The notes: a model not told the origin generated them from the sequence alone. A stretch of 64,000 nucleotides of DNA from Ooceraea biroi (GCF_003672135.1 NC_039515.1:1178001-1242000); one strand, 5' to 3'. Numbered from the stretch's first letter, positions 33,793 to 47,773 are shown. Numbers and translations are program-made.

Positions 33793-36700
33793 TTACATTC
33801 GCAAAAGACTCGCGATTCTCTTTGCGCTCTCTCCCAGCAGTATCGACCTATGATTACCGGACACCTCGTCTATCCTCGCGGGTTGCACACAGATCTAAGA
33901 AGACAAGAATAATTTCAATTTGTACGTGTACACTTAAAATGTTATTATATATTAAAATGTTATATATATTATTTATTATACTATTGATGATTAATGCTAG
34001 ACAGATAGGCTTTTTTATCTTTACCTGTGATAAATCGTAATCTTTTGTTAGGTGTAGGAAGTTATCCGTGGCCTTGATCAGCGTGACTGGCCCTTTGAAC
34101 TTTTTATCCGGACTATATCTCATGGCGGCTGTCAACTTTTTGAATAAAAGGTATCCGGCGATCTTGAGATCATCCTGCGCGAACGGAATGTCGCCTATCA
34201 CTTGTAACATTTTGTTAAACATATCCGTTTCCGATTTGCTCTCTTTCAGAATAGAGTACGCCTGAAATAAAATTTTGCAATGTTGAATCGGCCGACATAA
34301 ATGAAAAAGGGCACAACAACAAAGAAAGGCAAAAGCGAGCGTCATAGTACGTACCTGGAAGAAGTTGAGTTGCTTGTTAAACTGTATGCTGAAATACGCC
34401 AGTGCTTTCATGCACGCGTCCGAGGGGATGTAATCTTCTTGGGTCGTGTCTACTTTGCCGATCATCTCCGTTTGCTGTCGTATGTACGCCGGCGAACCGT
34501 CGATCAGACTCAGGATCACTTTCTCCCCAGCGAATTCCAATTGCATGGCCATCTCTATGGCGACGCAAGATCCAAAGGAATACCCTGCCACGTGATACGG
34601 TCCTTTCTTTTGAACTTTCCTAATGGCCTTCACGTAGAACTCGGCCAGTTCCAAAATACTGTCGTGAGGCGCCTGTTCGACGCATTGCAAACCCCAAACT
34701 GGTCTCTCGAATTCGCTGGCCAGAGTTTCTAATGCGTTTACCGAGCCCTCAATCGCGTGCACGATGAACAAGGCTGGTCCATTTGCACTCTTCGTCTTCA
34801 TACGAACAAGAACTTCCTTGGGCAGCACTTCGTTACTCGGCCACTGCATTAGCAGCATGTTGTCGGCGGCATTGTTCTCGATGGCATTAGCAAGCGAATT
34901 GGTGGCAGTGCTCGCATTCGCGGCGACTGGTTGCTGCTCCTTCATCGTCGTGGTACTTGTCACAGATAACTCTTGTAGTTTGCTGAACGTCAACGAGCGA
35001 ATATCTTGAGGCGATAACGCGATATCATAGTTTCTTTCGAGAGTCTGTTTTATCTCCGTGCCCATCAGCGAATCCATGCCCAAGTCGGCCAAGCTGTTGT
35101 TGAGATTAACCAGCTTGATGTCCTTGATGCCCAAGATATTGGCAATGGCTTCGACAAGGCTGATCCTGTTGCTATCCGTATTCGGTTTATGTTTCTCGGC
35201 TGATATTACAGAAGTCAGCACCGCGTGTGGTTGTTGAAGGAAGATATCCATGGTCGCGAGACAACTTGATATGTGTTGCGGCAGAGTACTACCAATCTCG
35301 CTGGAATTTCCCATTTTCTCTAGAGGAAGCAAAAAACGTGTTACGATATAGTGACGAATGAATTACGGACATGTGTAACGTATGACAGTATGTGTTTCCC
35401 AAATTGCTCATTTAATTTCTTGACTTTATTGTTGTAATCCTCACGAATGTGCGTCGTGTCTTACGGAATGATTATTTCAACGAATGTTTTTTATAACAAA
35501 TTTTCAGAATTAAAGAGAATTGAGCAATAAAAATACAAGAATTGATACGAGTATCACCAAGACTCGGATCATCAATTTGGGAATTACTGATTCAGAAATG
35601 GAAAATATCTAATTATCAACGAGACTAATCAATTTACCTATGATTAAGCCAACATCTCCGATGGCACCCCATTGAATAGCGAGGCCAGGTAAACCATTGG
35701 CCTGTCTTTCTTCCATCATTCTCTCCATGGCCGAGTTGGCGAAACCGTAATTGGTCTGACCTATATTGCCGCGGCCGCTCGATATCGACGAAAACACGAC
35801 AAAGTAATCCAGCGATGGACAGAGTTTTCTCGATACCACGTCCAAGTTTCTCGTGCCATCTACTTTTGGCAACATCACCGCCTTGAAGTCAGCCTCCTTC
35901 TGATTGTCGATGAGTGCATCGCGCAGGACGGCCGCCAAGTTGAATATACCACCTATCGGAGCTAGCTGGTTGCTCTGTGCGATCAGGCGTTCAGCACCCG
36001 ACAGTGTTGTAATGTCCATCGTAGAGATAACGACTTTTACGCCGTTTTCGCGCCAGCGTCGTACACACAATGACTGATAACCCGTGGTTATGCCGAAACG
36101 CGACACGAGAACGATAAACTTGGCGCCACGGGCGATCATCCAATTCGCCAGTTCCAGACCGAATCCACCGAGGCCGCCGATCAGCACGTACGACTTTTCT
36201 GGATTCATGTAAGTACGCGGTACGGCAGCCACCGTCTTCGGTGCCGGGGATACACACTTCTTTGGCTCCTCTTCCCGGATCTTCAATAGCACTTTACCAA
36301 TGTGCTTGCCCGATGCCATGTATCTGAATCCTTGCTCGACTTGCTGCTCCGTGAACACGGTCGAGGGTAGCGGTTGTACCGCTCCGTTTTTGATTCCCTC
36401 CGAAACGAGCCTCATTAGTTCCTTCTTCTCAAGAGAGCTCGCGTAGAATAGCGCATCCACTAATACACCATGGAAGGTCGTGTTCTTCAAGAACATCGAC
36501 ATGCCTACGTTATTGTCATTCGACAAGTCATACTTCCCGATTTCAAGGAAACGACCGTTCATCGCGAGACACCGTATGCCGGCTTGCAGTTTCTCCTCCG
36601 CGAGAGAATTCAGCACCAGGTCAACTCCACGTCCTTGAGTCTCGGTGAGTATCATCTGCTCGAAGCTCGTGTCTCGCGAATTGCCGATGTGCGAATCAAT

Positions 36701-39700
36701 CAACTGAGGGAATCTCTTCTTCAGGTATTTTCGTTTTTCCAGTGTGCCGACGGTAGTAAAGACCGTGCAACCGGTACGTAGAGCGATGGCGATCGCTGCC
36801 TGGCCAACGCCGCCTGAACCGGCATGAATCAAAACACTCTCGCCCGCTTTCAGCTGACCCCGTACAAAGAGAGCGTAGTAGCTAGTCGCATAAGCGACTG
36901 GTATCGTAGCCGCTTCCTCCAAGGTCCATTTGTCCGGCACCTCCCAGAGAAAATCAAGATCCGTCAACACGGTGGTTGCCAATCCTTTGGCTTCAACTAT
37001 ACCCATCACGCGACGACCATTTTCGTCTCTCCCAGAATATTCGATTCCCAGTACACACTCTTCCGCAGCCATCTTTCCTGGCAAAGCATCCGCTGGTAAT
37101 TTGCCAGTCGCCATCATGATGTCCCTGTCATTTGTGAAATAAACATTTTCATGTCATATTCTTCAGTTCTTGTTTAAAATACACTGTGACAACCAACCCT
37201 CTGTTTTAGACAATCAACTCCACAGTGAGAAAGATTGTCACACTTTACACAAATTTTTTAAAGTTCTTGTAAGTATATTAGTTAAAATCATTAGACAATT
37301 GCGACTAATTTCTTTAGGATGTTTTAAGGATAGAATGTAACAACGGCATTAACAGAATCATTTTTGTGCATAAAACTAAAGTGTAAAAAATTCATACGTG
37401 AAAAGTGTGACAACCAACCCCGGTCTGCCCTATGTATATCGTATTTATAGTCTCAAGTGCCATCAACAGTGAGCGCACAATCGATGAAACTTACTTAAAG
37501 TTCAACGGCGCGTAGTACACGCTGCAGAGCATCGTATTCGAGGAATTATCCGGCTGGTAATAACTCAACGGACCCTCGATCCATCTCAAACTGCCCAAAT
37601 CTCCCCTCGTCAGCGTGTTCACGTAGGCATGCTCCACCTGCAGAGAAGACACGTTGTTCTGCCGATCCAATTGCAAGTGCCGATAGGAACCCCACTGTCC
37701 TCCTTTTAGCACGTTGGCCATCAGTCCCTTGTCCAACTGGTTCACGTAGTACGGCACGGATAAACCAAATTTGGGAGAGTTTTTATCCTGGATGAAGACG
37801 TAGCGCACGTTTGCACCGCCGGTCTCTTTCCGGATGCAAGTTATGAGTCCAGCTAGACCTACAAGTAACAAGTGACGAGACGTTGAGTCTTGTTGAATTT
37901 TTTCACACTTATTGTTGATTCGAACATGTAAGACGATTAAAGAGATAAAGAATTTTTTCCTGTAATATCTTACCAATTAACTCTTCACCCTGAGACATCA
38001 GCAGTACTTCTTGCTCTCCAGTATACGTTATCTTCAATGCTGCTTTTAAAGTTTCCACCCACGAGAGATTTTTCTCCGTGATCTGGATCACGATCGGCTC
38101 TCCGCTCTTCTTCAGCTTCTTCAGTAACAGATAATTCTTTCCTATGGAATCGGTTTGTCTGCTGACCAATGTCAGATCTGTATCTTTCAGCGCGGTCTCC
38201 AGGTCGAGATGCGCGGCAGTTTCCTCCAGAAGAATGAAACCGCTAGGTTTTAAACTAGCTGACAAATTTTTCAGAATGGTGTACGATTTATTGGACAAGA
38301 CGTCTACTGCTACGCCAAGGTGCACGTCCTGAGCAGGAGGCGCGGTATTCGCGTCCTGCGCCACAATACTGACGTTCACATCCACGTGGTTGAAAGCCTC
38401 TGCGTAATTACCGGGAGAGACGGCAGCCACTTGTACCTCAACCTGAAACGACAGAAACTCTACATCAAGTTCCGTAATACAATTTTTTATGTCAAAGGCA
38501 GAAAAACTTTTCGAGAAAACTACAATTATGAGAGATATTATGAGAGATCCGCAATCATAGATCACCGTTCGCAACTATTCAAGAGACGCATCATGAGATT
38601 TGATCATGGACTTTGCGCGCGCGAACATGCAAAGACGCTAAATTCGCTAAAAAAAAGATTGACGCTTCTCGTCTAATCGCCAATTAATTGAGATACGACA
38701 TGGACAACCAGAAGTCCTTCTCTTCAAACTGCTTCATCTATTTCATTCCTCATTTCATCCACCGCAATGTATATCATTACTCTGTAGTATATACTTACGG
38801 TAACCGAACTTAGCTCGTTGTTCACAATTTCGGTTACAAGTGGTGTCAAGAGCGCTTCCGCGGCTCTTTCGTCCGCGATCTCCACGATCTTGAGTTTTAA
38901 CGCCGTCATGTTCTCGTACATGATCTGCGTGAGTATGGTGAGCGCGTGCAATTTTCCTCTCGTTGGGTCCTCCACCAGACTATGCGGATTTTCGTATGGT
39001 ACGAATATGTATCGCTCGTGTCTGGGCTCAGCTTGAGTTTGTTGTCGTCGGGCCACTACGGAAGCGTTCAGTCCTCTGAACTCGATACCGCCCGATTTGA
39101 CGATATTGACGTTCTTGTAATAATATACCGGCAGTCCGCCGTCCTGTGGCAATCCTTCCACAAATTGTTTGTGGAGAACCGGGTTGATCGCGCAATACTG
39201 AAGACGCGATGGTATGTACATCAGTTTATGTTTTCTTGCCAATATGCTAAATTGAAGCATGGTGTCCATGTACGAGACCCATTCGTTGGACCAACGAAGT
39301 TCGCCGGCAGTAGCGTAGTTATCGCAGGAATTAATTCCCTGGAAGATACCGTGATATTCGTATCCGCGCAACTTCAGTTCCTTGTACACGTCTTTGGTAT
39401 TCAATGGTAAAATCTCTTCTTTAACGGGTGGCACCGCCGGTGGCGGCAGTTTCAGTTGATCCTTCTCGATAGCTTCGGACACGCGAATGTTACCCCTGAC
39501 GACGACCGTGCCAGCCTCGGAGATCTCAAATTCGCCCGTTCCCTCGAAGATATTTATTGAGAACTTAATTGCTCCCTCCTTCGGCATAATGGTGGCACGC
39601 TGAAAACGCAAGTTCTCGAAGACGACTGGCAATAGTTCGAAATCAGTGCCGCGCAGCTTCGCCAAAGTTTTCCACACCAGCAACATGTATCCGGTAGCCG

Positions 39701-42629
39701 GGAAAAGGATTCGTCCGTCTATCTGGTGTCCCGCTATATAAGCGTCCGTTTCCTTCGAAAGATCCACCTGGACGATGCATTCACCCGACTGTCCCGATGT
39801 TTTTTTGAAAGAGGCCACGTTCCACTTCTGAGAGTGGTCCCACTTAACCAGGGGGCCGATCATCGGTGTTCCGCGACCCACAGGAAAACTCACTGGCGGA
39901 TACAGCTTGGAAATGTTGGGCTGCGCGCCAGCCATGTAAAGCTTGCCTATGTTGGACAGTAAAAAGGCCAGGTTGTTGGTATGATCACGCATGTGCAGGC
40001 TGACATTGGTCACCGTTGACGGTAGTGACCTGCGCAGGATCGCCTGCAGCAAACAGTGTGGCGCGATCTCGATCGTTATCGCGTTGTCCGGAATGTGTGC
40101 GATCGCCTCTTGGAAAAGCACGGGCGACAATAGATTGTTTACGTGATACGCGGACGAGCTGACCTGCGCGAGTGGGCTGCCCCATGCAGCCTCAGGTATG
40201 GAACTGGAGATCCATTTGGCCGATCTTTGCTTCGGGTTTGGTATAATCTTGTCGAGCGAGGCGCGTAGCTTCGGTCCCGCCGAAGCTATGTACTTGCTGT
40301 GGAACGCGATGCCGGAGCTTCTGACCAGCTTGGCGAAAATGTTCTTGCTCTTTAGCTCCTCCACGAACTTGAGCACGTCCTTAGTCGGACCGGAAATCGT
40401 GACCGAGTCCATGGAGTTGTGACAAGCCGGACTGACATTGGGCGGGCACATCTTTTGGGCATCTTCCCAGCTTAAACCAACGGCCGCCATAGCGCCCGGT
40501 TCCAGTGTGGAATCCACGATCGATTTGCCTCGCCAATACGCCGCCAGGACAGTTTGTTCCGCTGTAAATGCGCCGTCGGCGTACGCACAGCCCAATTCCC
40601 CGACCGAGTGTCCGGCTATGCCGTCTGGGTAAATGTCTATCGCCGCTAGCACGTCGATGAGGGCAACCTGCATGGCCGCGATCGCTACGAAAGTATCTAT
40701 CACGTTCTCCAACGTTTCATTCGTGTTGTTCAGGATGATATTCATGAGGTCGACGCCGTGGGGCAGCAGCGTGTCAGCGCATCGTTGCAAAGTACGCCGA
40801 AAGACTTCGATACCAAGCAATTCGCGCCCCATGCCCGACCACTGCGTACCCATGCCAGAAAATACGAACCAGATGGGCCGTTTCTCATTGTAACTTGCTA
40901 CCTCGGTCAGCTCGCGCGTGTGGTCGATACCAAGTATTTCGTAGCCACGGAATCCATGACCCGGTATGTCATTATTGTGCATGGCGTGTAACAGTGAAAG
41001 GAACTCGTCGTCCTGTCGGTGCTCTTTCGCTTTGTCCAGCAGCGTGTATACAGCGTCCTCCGTACGGCCCGACACGGCGACCAGCTTGGGCAGCAGCTTA
41101 GCGGTGTCCAATACCGGTGACAACTTTGGTTTCGAATTGCTGCGTAAAATGACATGCGCGTTCGCACCACCAAACCCAAATGAATTAATGCCCACGAGAC
41201 CGCCGTTCCACGGCGTGGCTTTGGTGATCACTCGAATGCGTCCTTCCATTAGTGCGGGAATGTCTGGATTTGGGGTACTAAAGTGCAAGTTTGCAGGTAT
41301 CATGCCCGACTCCATCGCGATCAGTACTTTAGCAATCGAGCACAATCCACTGCAGGGTTCGGAGTGTCCCATATTGGATTTAACCGAGCCGATTAACAGA
41401 GGAGTCTTCCTGTCTTTGCAGAATAGTTGGTCGACGGAGTTGATCTCCTCCGGATCGCCCACTTTGGTACCCGTACCGTGGGCCTCCACGTAAACGATGT
41501 CCGCAGGATTAATACCCGTCTCGCTGTACACTTCGCGCATCAGTTGATTCTGCATCTCACCATTGGGATACGTAATACCTTGGAATTTGTAGCCGTCCAT
41601 GTTGGTCTTTGTGTGAACCACCGTGGCGTACACCCTGCGCGCGTCTTTAGCCTTCTGCAGGTATATCGCCACTAATGCCTCAGCCCTTACGTAGCCTTTA
41701 CCAGTGGCGTCGAATGCCTTGCATTTGCCATCCGAAGACAACATGCCTAATTTGTGAAACTGAAGCGAATTTGCCGGTTTCAAGAGAAGATTCATTCCGC
41801 CGACGATCGCGGCATCGCATTCGCCGGCACGCATCGCGGTGACTGCCTCATGCATGGCGACCATGGATGAGGAACAGGCCGTGTCCAACACGAAACTAGG
41901 CCCGTGGAAATCGAACGCGAACGAAACTCTATTGGCGAACATCGCTCTGCAGCAACCAATCAATCCGTATCCTGCAAAACAGAGTTTCTTTCAGTTAGAC
42001 CTTGTCGCGCATTACGATACCAAATTCACCAGATGACAATTCATCAGTATATGTATACGTAACCGGTTTCCGGGTTTTACATTATACGAACCGTTGACTT
42101 TCTCAGTATCTTTTGTCCAATATTCGTCCGATTCCGAGGTCGAGACGCCGACGAACACGCCAGTACGTGATCCCTTGATGGTCGACGGGTTGATACCAGC
42201 ATCGACTATCGCCTCATACGTGATTTCTAGCATCATGCGAAGTTGCGGGTCCATCACGTGCGCCTGTTTGGCATGTACCCCGAAGAACGACGCATCGAAG
42301 TTGTCGAGATCCTTGAGCTTGGCCGTTCTGAGCGGCAGCCCGTAGATTCCTGCCGGCCAACGGCGCTCGTCGTCGGTGACCATGTCCATTTCTTTCATCA
42401 GGTTCTCTTTAAACTCCTCGATGTTGGACGATTCGGGCAGACGGCCTGGAAAAAACGTCGATACGCGGTTACGCTCCCATAAACGGATCCGGACGCGACC
42501 GGTAGCGGTCCGTGCTTACCTGAAATGCCCGTAATTACGATGTCGCTGTCGATGGAGTATGGTACTCCATTCCTGGCCATGGATTCCCGCGTCATGGGGT
42601 TGTTGATGCTTTCAAACTGTGCTGGCATC
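33793..42629 (-). CDS. FASN: Fatty acid synthase, animal type I
   Basis: Cytosolic homodimer making long-chain fatty acids from malonyl-CoA and NADPH, in insects also for cuticular hydrocarbons. Nine coding exons: 42520-42629, 42092-42445, 38798-41971, 37973-38442, 37495-37858, 35638-37124, 34355-35319, 34025-34261, 33793-33894; exactly 2,420 aa. Domain order: ketosynthase (Cys in DTACSSS; EAHGTGT; KSNMGHSEP), malonyl/acetyl transferase (GHSVGE), dehydratase (HQIDGRILFP), a degenerate methyltransferase-like region, enoyl reductase (HAGSGGVGQAA), ketoreductase (GGLGGFG; NIGQTNYGFAN), acyl carrier (GMDSLM) and thioesterase (GYSFGS). The last exon (102 nt) supplies the thioesterase His in SGNHRS. 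Start MPAQFESINN is the first ATG compatible with family length. All key residues are present. Confidence 0.97.
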
Positions 42630-43155
42630 TTGCTGTTTTCCTGGAGACTGGTCTTGATCAAGGAACGTAGGGTTGCTGTCTGCGTGAAAAAAAGAGACAG
42701 AAATGGTTCAAGTTGGTTCTTCATCTTTCAGTTCTTCATCGTTCAGTTATATATGCTACGATTACGAAAGACACATTAAAAGGGGAAGGTGACATGTTCA
42801 ACGGCACTAATGACTAGGCCCATTAGGCGATTGCCGAAATCATCTCATCGTCATTAAAAAATTGTTGATGATCGTAGGGAACATTTACACACATCTAACA
42901 AACTGAAATCTGAACTCGCTCATCAAGATGGCCCGTGAGGGCTTCGTTCAGCGGTCGCTTTGAACACGCTCGGTCTACGAGCGATTACGCTGCGCAATTA
43001 CCTTCAATTGGCATATAGCATACTGAATTGAGTAATCCTCACTTGAGTAATCAAGATTCACGCGGATAAACCAATTTTTTCATTGTTTATTCGGAAAAAT
43101 ATTCTGATTTATATTAAACTGAAATATCAAATCTGCTCTGCTGCTGCTGCTACGT
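42630..43155. other. FASN upstream sequence with candidate 5' UTR acceptor
   Basis: A minus-strand acceptor TTTTTTTCACGCAG at about 42678 precedes the start codon by some 45 nt, consistent with a 5' UTR intron reaching a distal first exon. Beyond it the DNA shows no coding signal. Confidence 0.45.
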
Positions 43156-43333
43156 TTAGGCCCGTTTCTACCAGTGTCGCTTAACTTTCACCGTAGTTTA
43201 ACTCTAAGGGTAGTTAGAAAAAAGAGACGAAGAGTAAATTAAACTACAATTAAAGTTAAATTAGTTAAGTTAATCCTAAAGTTTAAAGTTAATTAAGTTA
43301 ATCTTAAGCGACATTGGTAGAAACGGGCCTTAA
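43156..43333. mobile_element. Short fold-back MITE
   Basis: 178 bp with termini TTAGGCCCGTTTCTACCAGT and complement ending AACGGGCCTTAA. The centre is TTAA-rich. No ORF. Confidence 0.75.
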
Positions 43334-44005
43334 TCTATTCGACAATCTTGCTCAGCCTTGCTTGCAGTTAGAGAAGTTATTTATACACATTAAATTTATA
43401 TATTTCTTATTTGGTCATGCAAGTTCTTCGATATGCTGGAAGAATTATGGCATCGTCATTAGTACTATTATGCATGGTATTTTTTCAACACAGCATGTTA
43501 TCAGTACATTATCATTAATATATTTTTATAACGTACAATGTTGCAAATCAATGCAAAACTCACGTCCATGCATATTTCACCATCATGGTTACTCATCGAC
43601 CGTACCGCTCGATGATTAAAACCTTATACCGATGATGAAATTAGTAGACAGCAGGGGAGCATTTATGCTTGCCTCACGGTTGCATCACGAAAATTCAAAT
43701 CGAAAGGTCGAATCATCATGTTATCACGAGCGGCGACGATGCGCGCGTAATCGCGAATTGAATTCCTTGCGATAGATCACGTGACCGCTATAATCGCACG
43801 CTCGATAGTCGAGGATATTAAGCGCGGTATTCATAAGAGTTCGTTCATGTTGCGTGAACTTTTTTTATCACTTTTGCACTATATGTACACTCAGACGTTA
43901 GAGAGAAACAGAAAAAGAATAAAAGTTGGTAGAAGATAGAACGAACTAGCACGAAAAGTTCATGAACAAATCTATAGTCCATTCTTATAACAAGATAGTC
44001 TATAT

Positions 44006-44145
44006 TACTACATTTACACGAGCGCTACTTTTGTAGTAACTTACTCGAATTATAGTAACTTACCCCATTTACACGCAGAGAATTATCGTAAGTTACTATA
44101 ATTCGAGTAAGTTACTACAGAAGTAGCGCTCGTGTAAATGTAGTA
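44006..44145. mobile_element. Near-perfect fold-back element, 58-bp arms
   Basis: Arms 44006-44063 and 44088-44145 match at 57 of 58 positions, starting TACTACATTTACACGAGCGC, with a 24-nt loop. No coding capacity. Probable MITE. Confidence 0.8.
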
Positions 44146-45690
44146 TATGTATTATATCTTTTATATCGCTAATATCGCTATCTGATTGGCTAATAATTAT
44201 TTTAAGATCATAATTAATATGAATGTCGGCCTTAGGGTGAGTTTTGCGCCGAAATCCTTCGCTAATTGCAAATCAGATGATCCTCATATATGAGCCAATC
44301 CCGTTGAAGCATCGCTGATACTATTATATCAGGTATGCACATTAATTCAGTGCTTTTGTCTTTTTGAGCCTTTTTTACAAAAAAAATAAATACGATCTTT
44401 GAAATATTCGCCATCATTTTCTAATACGTATCTTCCATCTATCAGGCAGCTGACGAATCCTTTTTCCAGAAAAAGGAAGTAAATAAGGACTCTACAGAAT
44501 TTCTACATAAAAAAAAATCAATGAATCAATTTGCACATCTAATATATCGCGGTAAAGAAGGCAGAGACCTTGAAAATACAAGGTATACGATGCTGCAGTA
44601 AAACGCGGTGCAAACGCGGTGCAAACGCGGTTACATGCGCGACACGAGCCCGTCTCGTGAAATCGCGTAAGTAAATATGTGTACGATTTGTTATCTTTTG
44701 CGCCGGACACTACCGGATTTCTTTTAGCAATGCGCTTTCGTCATTTTCTATAAAACGATTTGTTAGCATTGCAAACCGGACAAACGATTTCAATCGTGTG
44801 TACCAATAAGTACGCCTCTACCTGAGGTCAATTAGCGGCGCTCTTGTATTGCATTGTCCACTGCTCGGATAATTGATTGGCTCATTAAGTCTCATTAAGA
44901 CGTTTAATTAAAACGTTATTACGAACACGCGAATGACTGTCACATATATTGTACTTTCATGCTTAATATCGAGCCGGAGATGCGCCCACGCATCCGCGAA
45001 TCGCACTTGCGCGTGCGGTTTTAATTGATAATTGAGGTGTGTAAAGTGGTTGATCTATATACGGAATATCCACGTATTATCCATGAAAAAGGTACACTGT
45101 TGACAAAATATTAGTGATATTGGATGTTCTTTTTTTATATGGATTAGTCGAGTGCTCCCGTATACGTACGACTATAAGGGGATCCGACATCTGACCCAGA
45201 TATTTACCGGCAGTTTTTCTAGTTCTTTTTCTTTCATTTATGTATTGTATTATAGATAGTTTTATCTACTGTAAATAAGGCTTTAATATGGCAAGCGAAT
45301 AGAGAATCTTATCGTTATTAAAATTTCAACTTCTTACAATGACATAATTAAATATCTTGAATCGATCATTAATAATCGAGGCGAAAACGAAATTAGGCCT
45401 GCAATTTAATATTTACATTTAATAAAATCAAAGTCATTAGATATAGAGATTTAGATAAAATCAAAGCAACCATACACGTGCAAAACTCTGCTTTTAAATA
45501 TAATCTTATCTTTGAGGGACTTATCTTATAGGGACTTGAACAAACAAGCAGTTTTCGACTTCTATTTATAGTAAGCAAAATATCGCAGAATACAATTGTA
45601 ATATGAAAGCCAATCATATATTGATCCAAGACATTATGCCTCGATAATCCTCGACTTGGCCGGCAGCCCAACTTCACACATATAGTTGAA
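44146..45690. other. AT-rich intergenic DNA
   Basis: No gene, RNA or element was recognised. ORFs are short and lack features. Confidence 0.4.
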
Positions 45691-46049
45691 AGGACACAAA
45701 TCTATACAAAAACAATTTTACACAGAAACGAAGCGACACAATTCGTTTGGATGGCTTCCGATCCTCGCCGATATGCCGGCGATTCGCCGAATCGCCCAAT
45801 GCCGGCGATTTCTTTACGTGGAAGCGGGCAATAATTGCGCTTCCTACAACTCCAATATCGATCGCGTGGACTCACCTGACTCACGCGCTATCTCCTTTCC
45901 TCGCTCTCCCTCGTAGATGTAACGAAATCCCAAAAACTCCGCGGAGCGCAGTGGACAAGGCGTTACTCGCGGGCGTTCTAGCTTTTAAATGATCGCGGGA
46001 TCTCTCGCTCGCGTGGTCTCGCGTCGGACTCGCTCTCGCACACGAACGG

Positions 46050-46220
46050 CACGAGTACCTTTCACTCGCCGAAACCACCGTCGGACGATCAGGCGAGACC
46101 ACTGACTGACGTCTGGCCGCCAGCATCCTATTATTGAATTGGATGGTCCCTGTGGTCTGACATCAGACCATGTGGTGGCGGCCAATGGGAGCCCGTGTCA
46201 CGTGGGCGCATGCGCTTCAC
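46050..46220 (-). promoter_or_regulatory. Candidate FASN promoter and first 5' UTR exon
   Basis: A GC-rich island with, in minus orientation, a perfect palindrome GCGCATGCGC (46206-46215, NRF1/ewg-type), the E-box CACGTG (46199-46204), an inverted CCAAT box (46182-46186), then repeated TCAGTC words (about 46107-46115) resembling an arthropod initiator. A minus donor GTGAAAG|GTACTC lies near 46058. FASN is the nearest minus-strand gene, 3.5 kb downstream. The assignment is inference. Confidence 0.45.
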
Positions 46221-46938
46221 CCGGTGCGTGGCACCCGCGTCCTGTCTTCTACCCATTCTACCTTCTTCACTTGCAAGATAAGTCGTGTTCGAACTGACCT
46301 GCCACCACTTGGATGGTTTACTTAGCATGTCACGAGATCATAAACGGAGGATTCGCAGCATGCATCTGTCACATGTCACATGTACGCCGTCACGAACGTC
46401 TCGTCTTCTCCGGATTTTTTATTTTGCGCAATACTTTGCACGCTGTTGTCAGAGGGATGATATCGCTATCGATATAGCGTGGCGTGGTCGCCGGCACGTG
46501 AATCAATTCCGCGATTCCGAGTCGTTGCGACGCGCAGCGCGCGATCTTTTTAATTTTGCATGAATAGGACATAAATCACGTGATGGCCAATAAATCGATA
46601 ATAAACAGGAAACGGATGAGAAATTAGTTTTTAGTGTTTTTAATAACAAATACGTGTTGCAATCTATAAAACTATTACTATTACATTAAAATACTATTAA
46701 TACTATTAAAAACATGGGACGAATATATATGTTACAACACGATAGATTTAAAGAGTCAAAGTTGGGTGTCTAACGTGACGGACTGAATAAATGCAACGCT
46801 GAAAACCGTTCATTGCGAGTGAAGGAACGTTTCGTTCGACGCGTTGCGCTCCGTTATGTATGTCTAATTGTCATTTAGCATTACGATGTGCCACACTGCG
46901 GCACGCATTTCACACGAACACTTGAGAATCGTCGCGAG

Positions 46939-47143
46939 TAAAGGCCCTTGCACAATAGGCGATAGCGATAGGCGAAATTCGGAAATTTTGTCGCTATTGC
47001 CTGTTCCGTTTTCCATTCTGCATTGGCATGTGCATTTCCTAGTGTTGGAATTCTCAATTTCTATTGCTGTACTTTCACTATCGCTATTGCTTTATACTAT
47101 TGCCTCTGCTATTTTTCTATCGCCTATTATGCAAGGGCCTTAA
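46939..47143. mobile_element. Short TIR MITE (GGCCCTTGCA ends)
   Basis: About 205 bp with ends TAAAGGCCCTTGCACAATAG and the complement CTATTATGCAAGGGCCTTAA. Subterminal CTATCGC words repeat. No ORF. Confidence 0.75.
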
Positions 47144-47550
47144 TCAAGCGACACGGTAGCGTCGCGACGCCAGGTACATAAAAAAACAAGGTTCCAAACA
47201 ATGAGCATCACTGCATAGACATCGAGCGCTACCGTATAGCTTATCCGGAATTTCATGCCAAATTCATATCAAACAAACTTTTGATTAAAATATCTTAGGA
47301 ACTAAAGCCGTAATAAAAAATCTAATGGCACTTTTATAACATAATGTGAATGCAAGCTTTCGATCGCGACCAATTCGAATAAGATTGGTGCAGTCAATCC
47401 GGAGATATCCTAATTGAATGTTAGAATTGTGACGTTTCGTTCTTCTCCTTTTCCGAAATCAGGTTCAGACTCACGTACGTATGCTTGCACATACACATGC
47501 AAAGCGATTTTGTCCCTCAAGGTGCGTTCACACATGCACGGTTTAATTTA

Positions 47551-47582
47551 TTAGCGAGCGAGAGAGAGCGAGAGAGAGAGAT
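47551..47582. repeat. GA-rich microsatellite
   Basis: Run of GAGAGAGCGAGAGAGAGAGA type sequence. Confidence 0.85.
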
Positions 47583-47773
47583 TGATTATAGATAGGACTA
47601 TAATAAAATATAATAAGAATGATACAAAAATGATTAAAATAACAGATTTAACAATTAAAGTTGAACCCATGGAAAAGATCTCTATTGGTTCGAATATATA
47701 TAAAATAAAACATTTCTACAAAAAGCAGGGAGATCCCACTAAAACCAACCTTACAAAGGTGAAAGAAGTAAGC

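Noticed and set aside
33588..34040. 150-aa plus-strand ORF overlapping the FASN 3' end
   Set aside because: Antisense shadow over the last FASN exons and an intron.
33854..35332. Long open frame giving FASN a C-terminus ending in LCATREDRRGVR
   Set aside because: It reads through two or more introns. Splicing at 34025 to 33894 restores the conserved thioesterase end and gives an exact multiple of three.
45881..46563. Several overlapping arginine-rich ORFs on both strands
   Set aside because: They come from a GC-rich island with CpG-type words and look like promoter or untranslated sequence.
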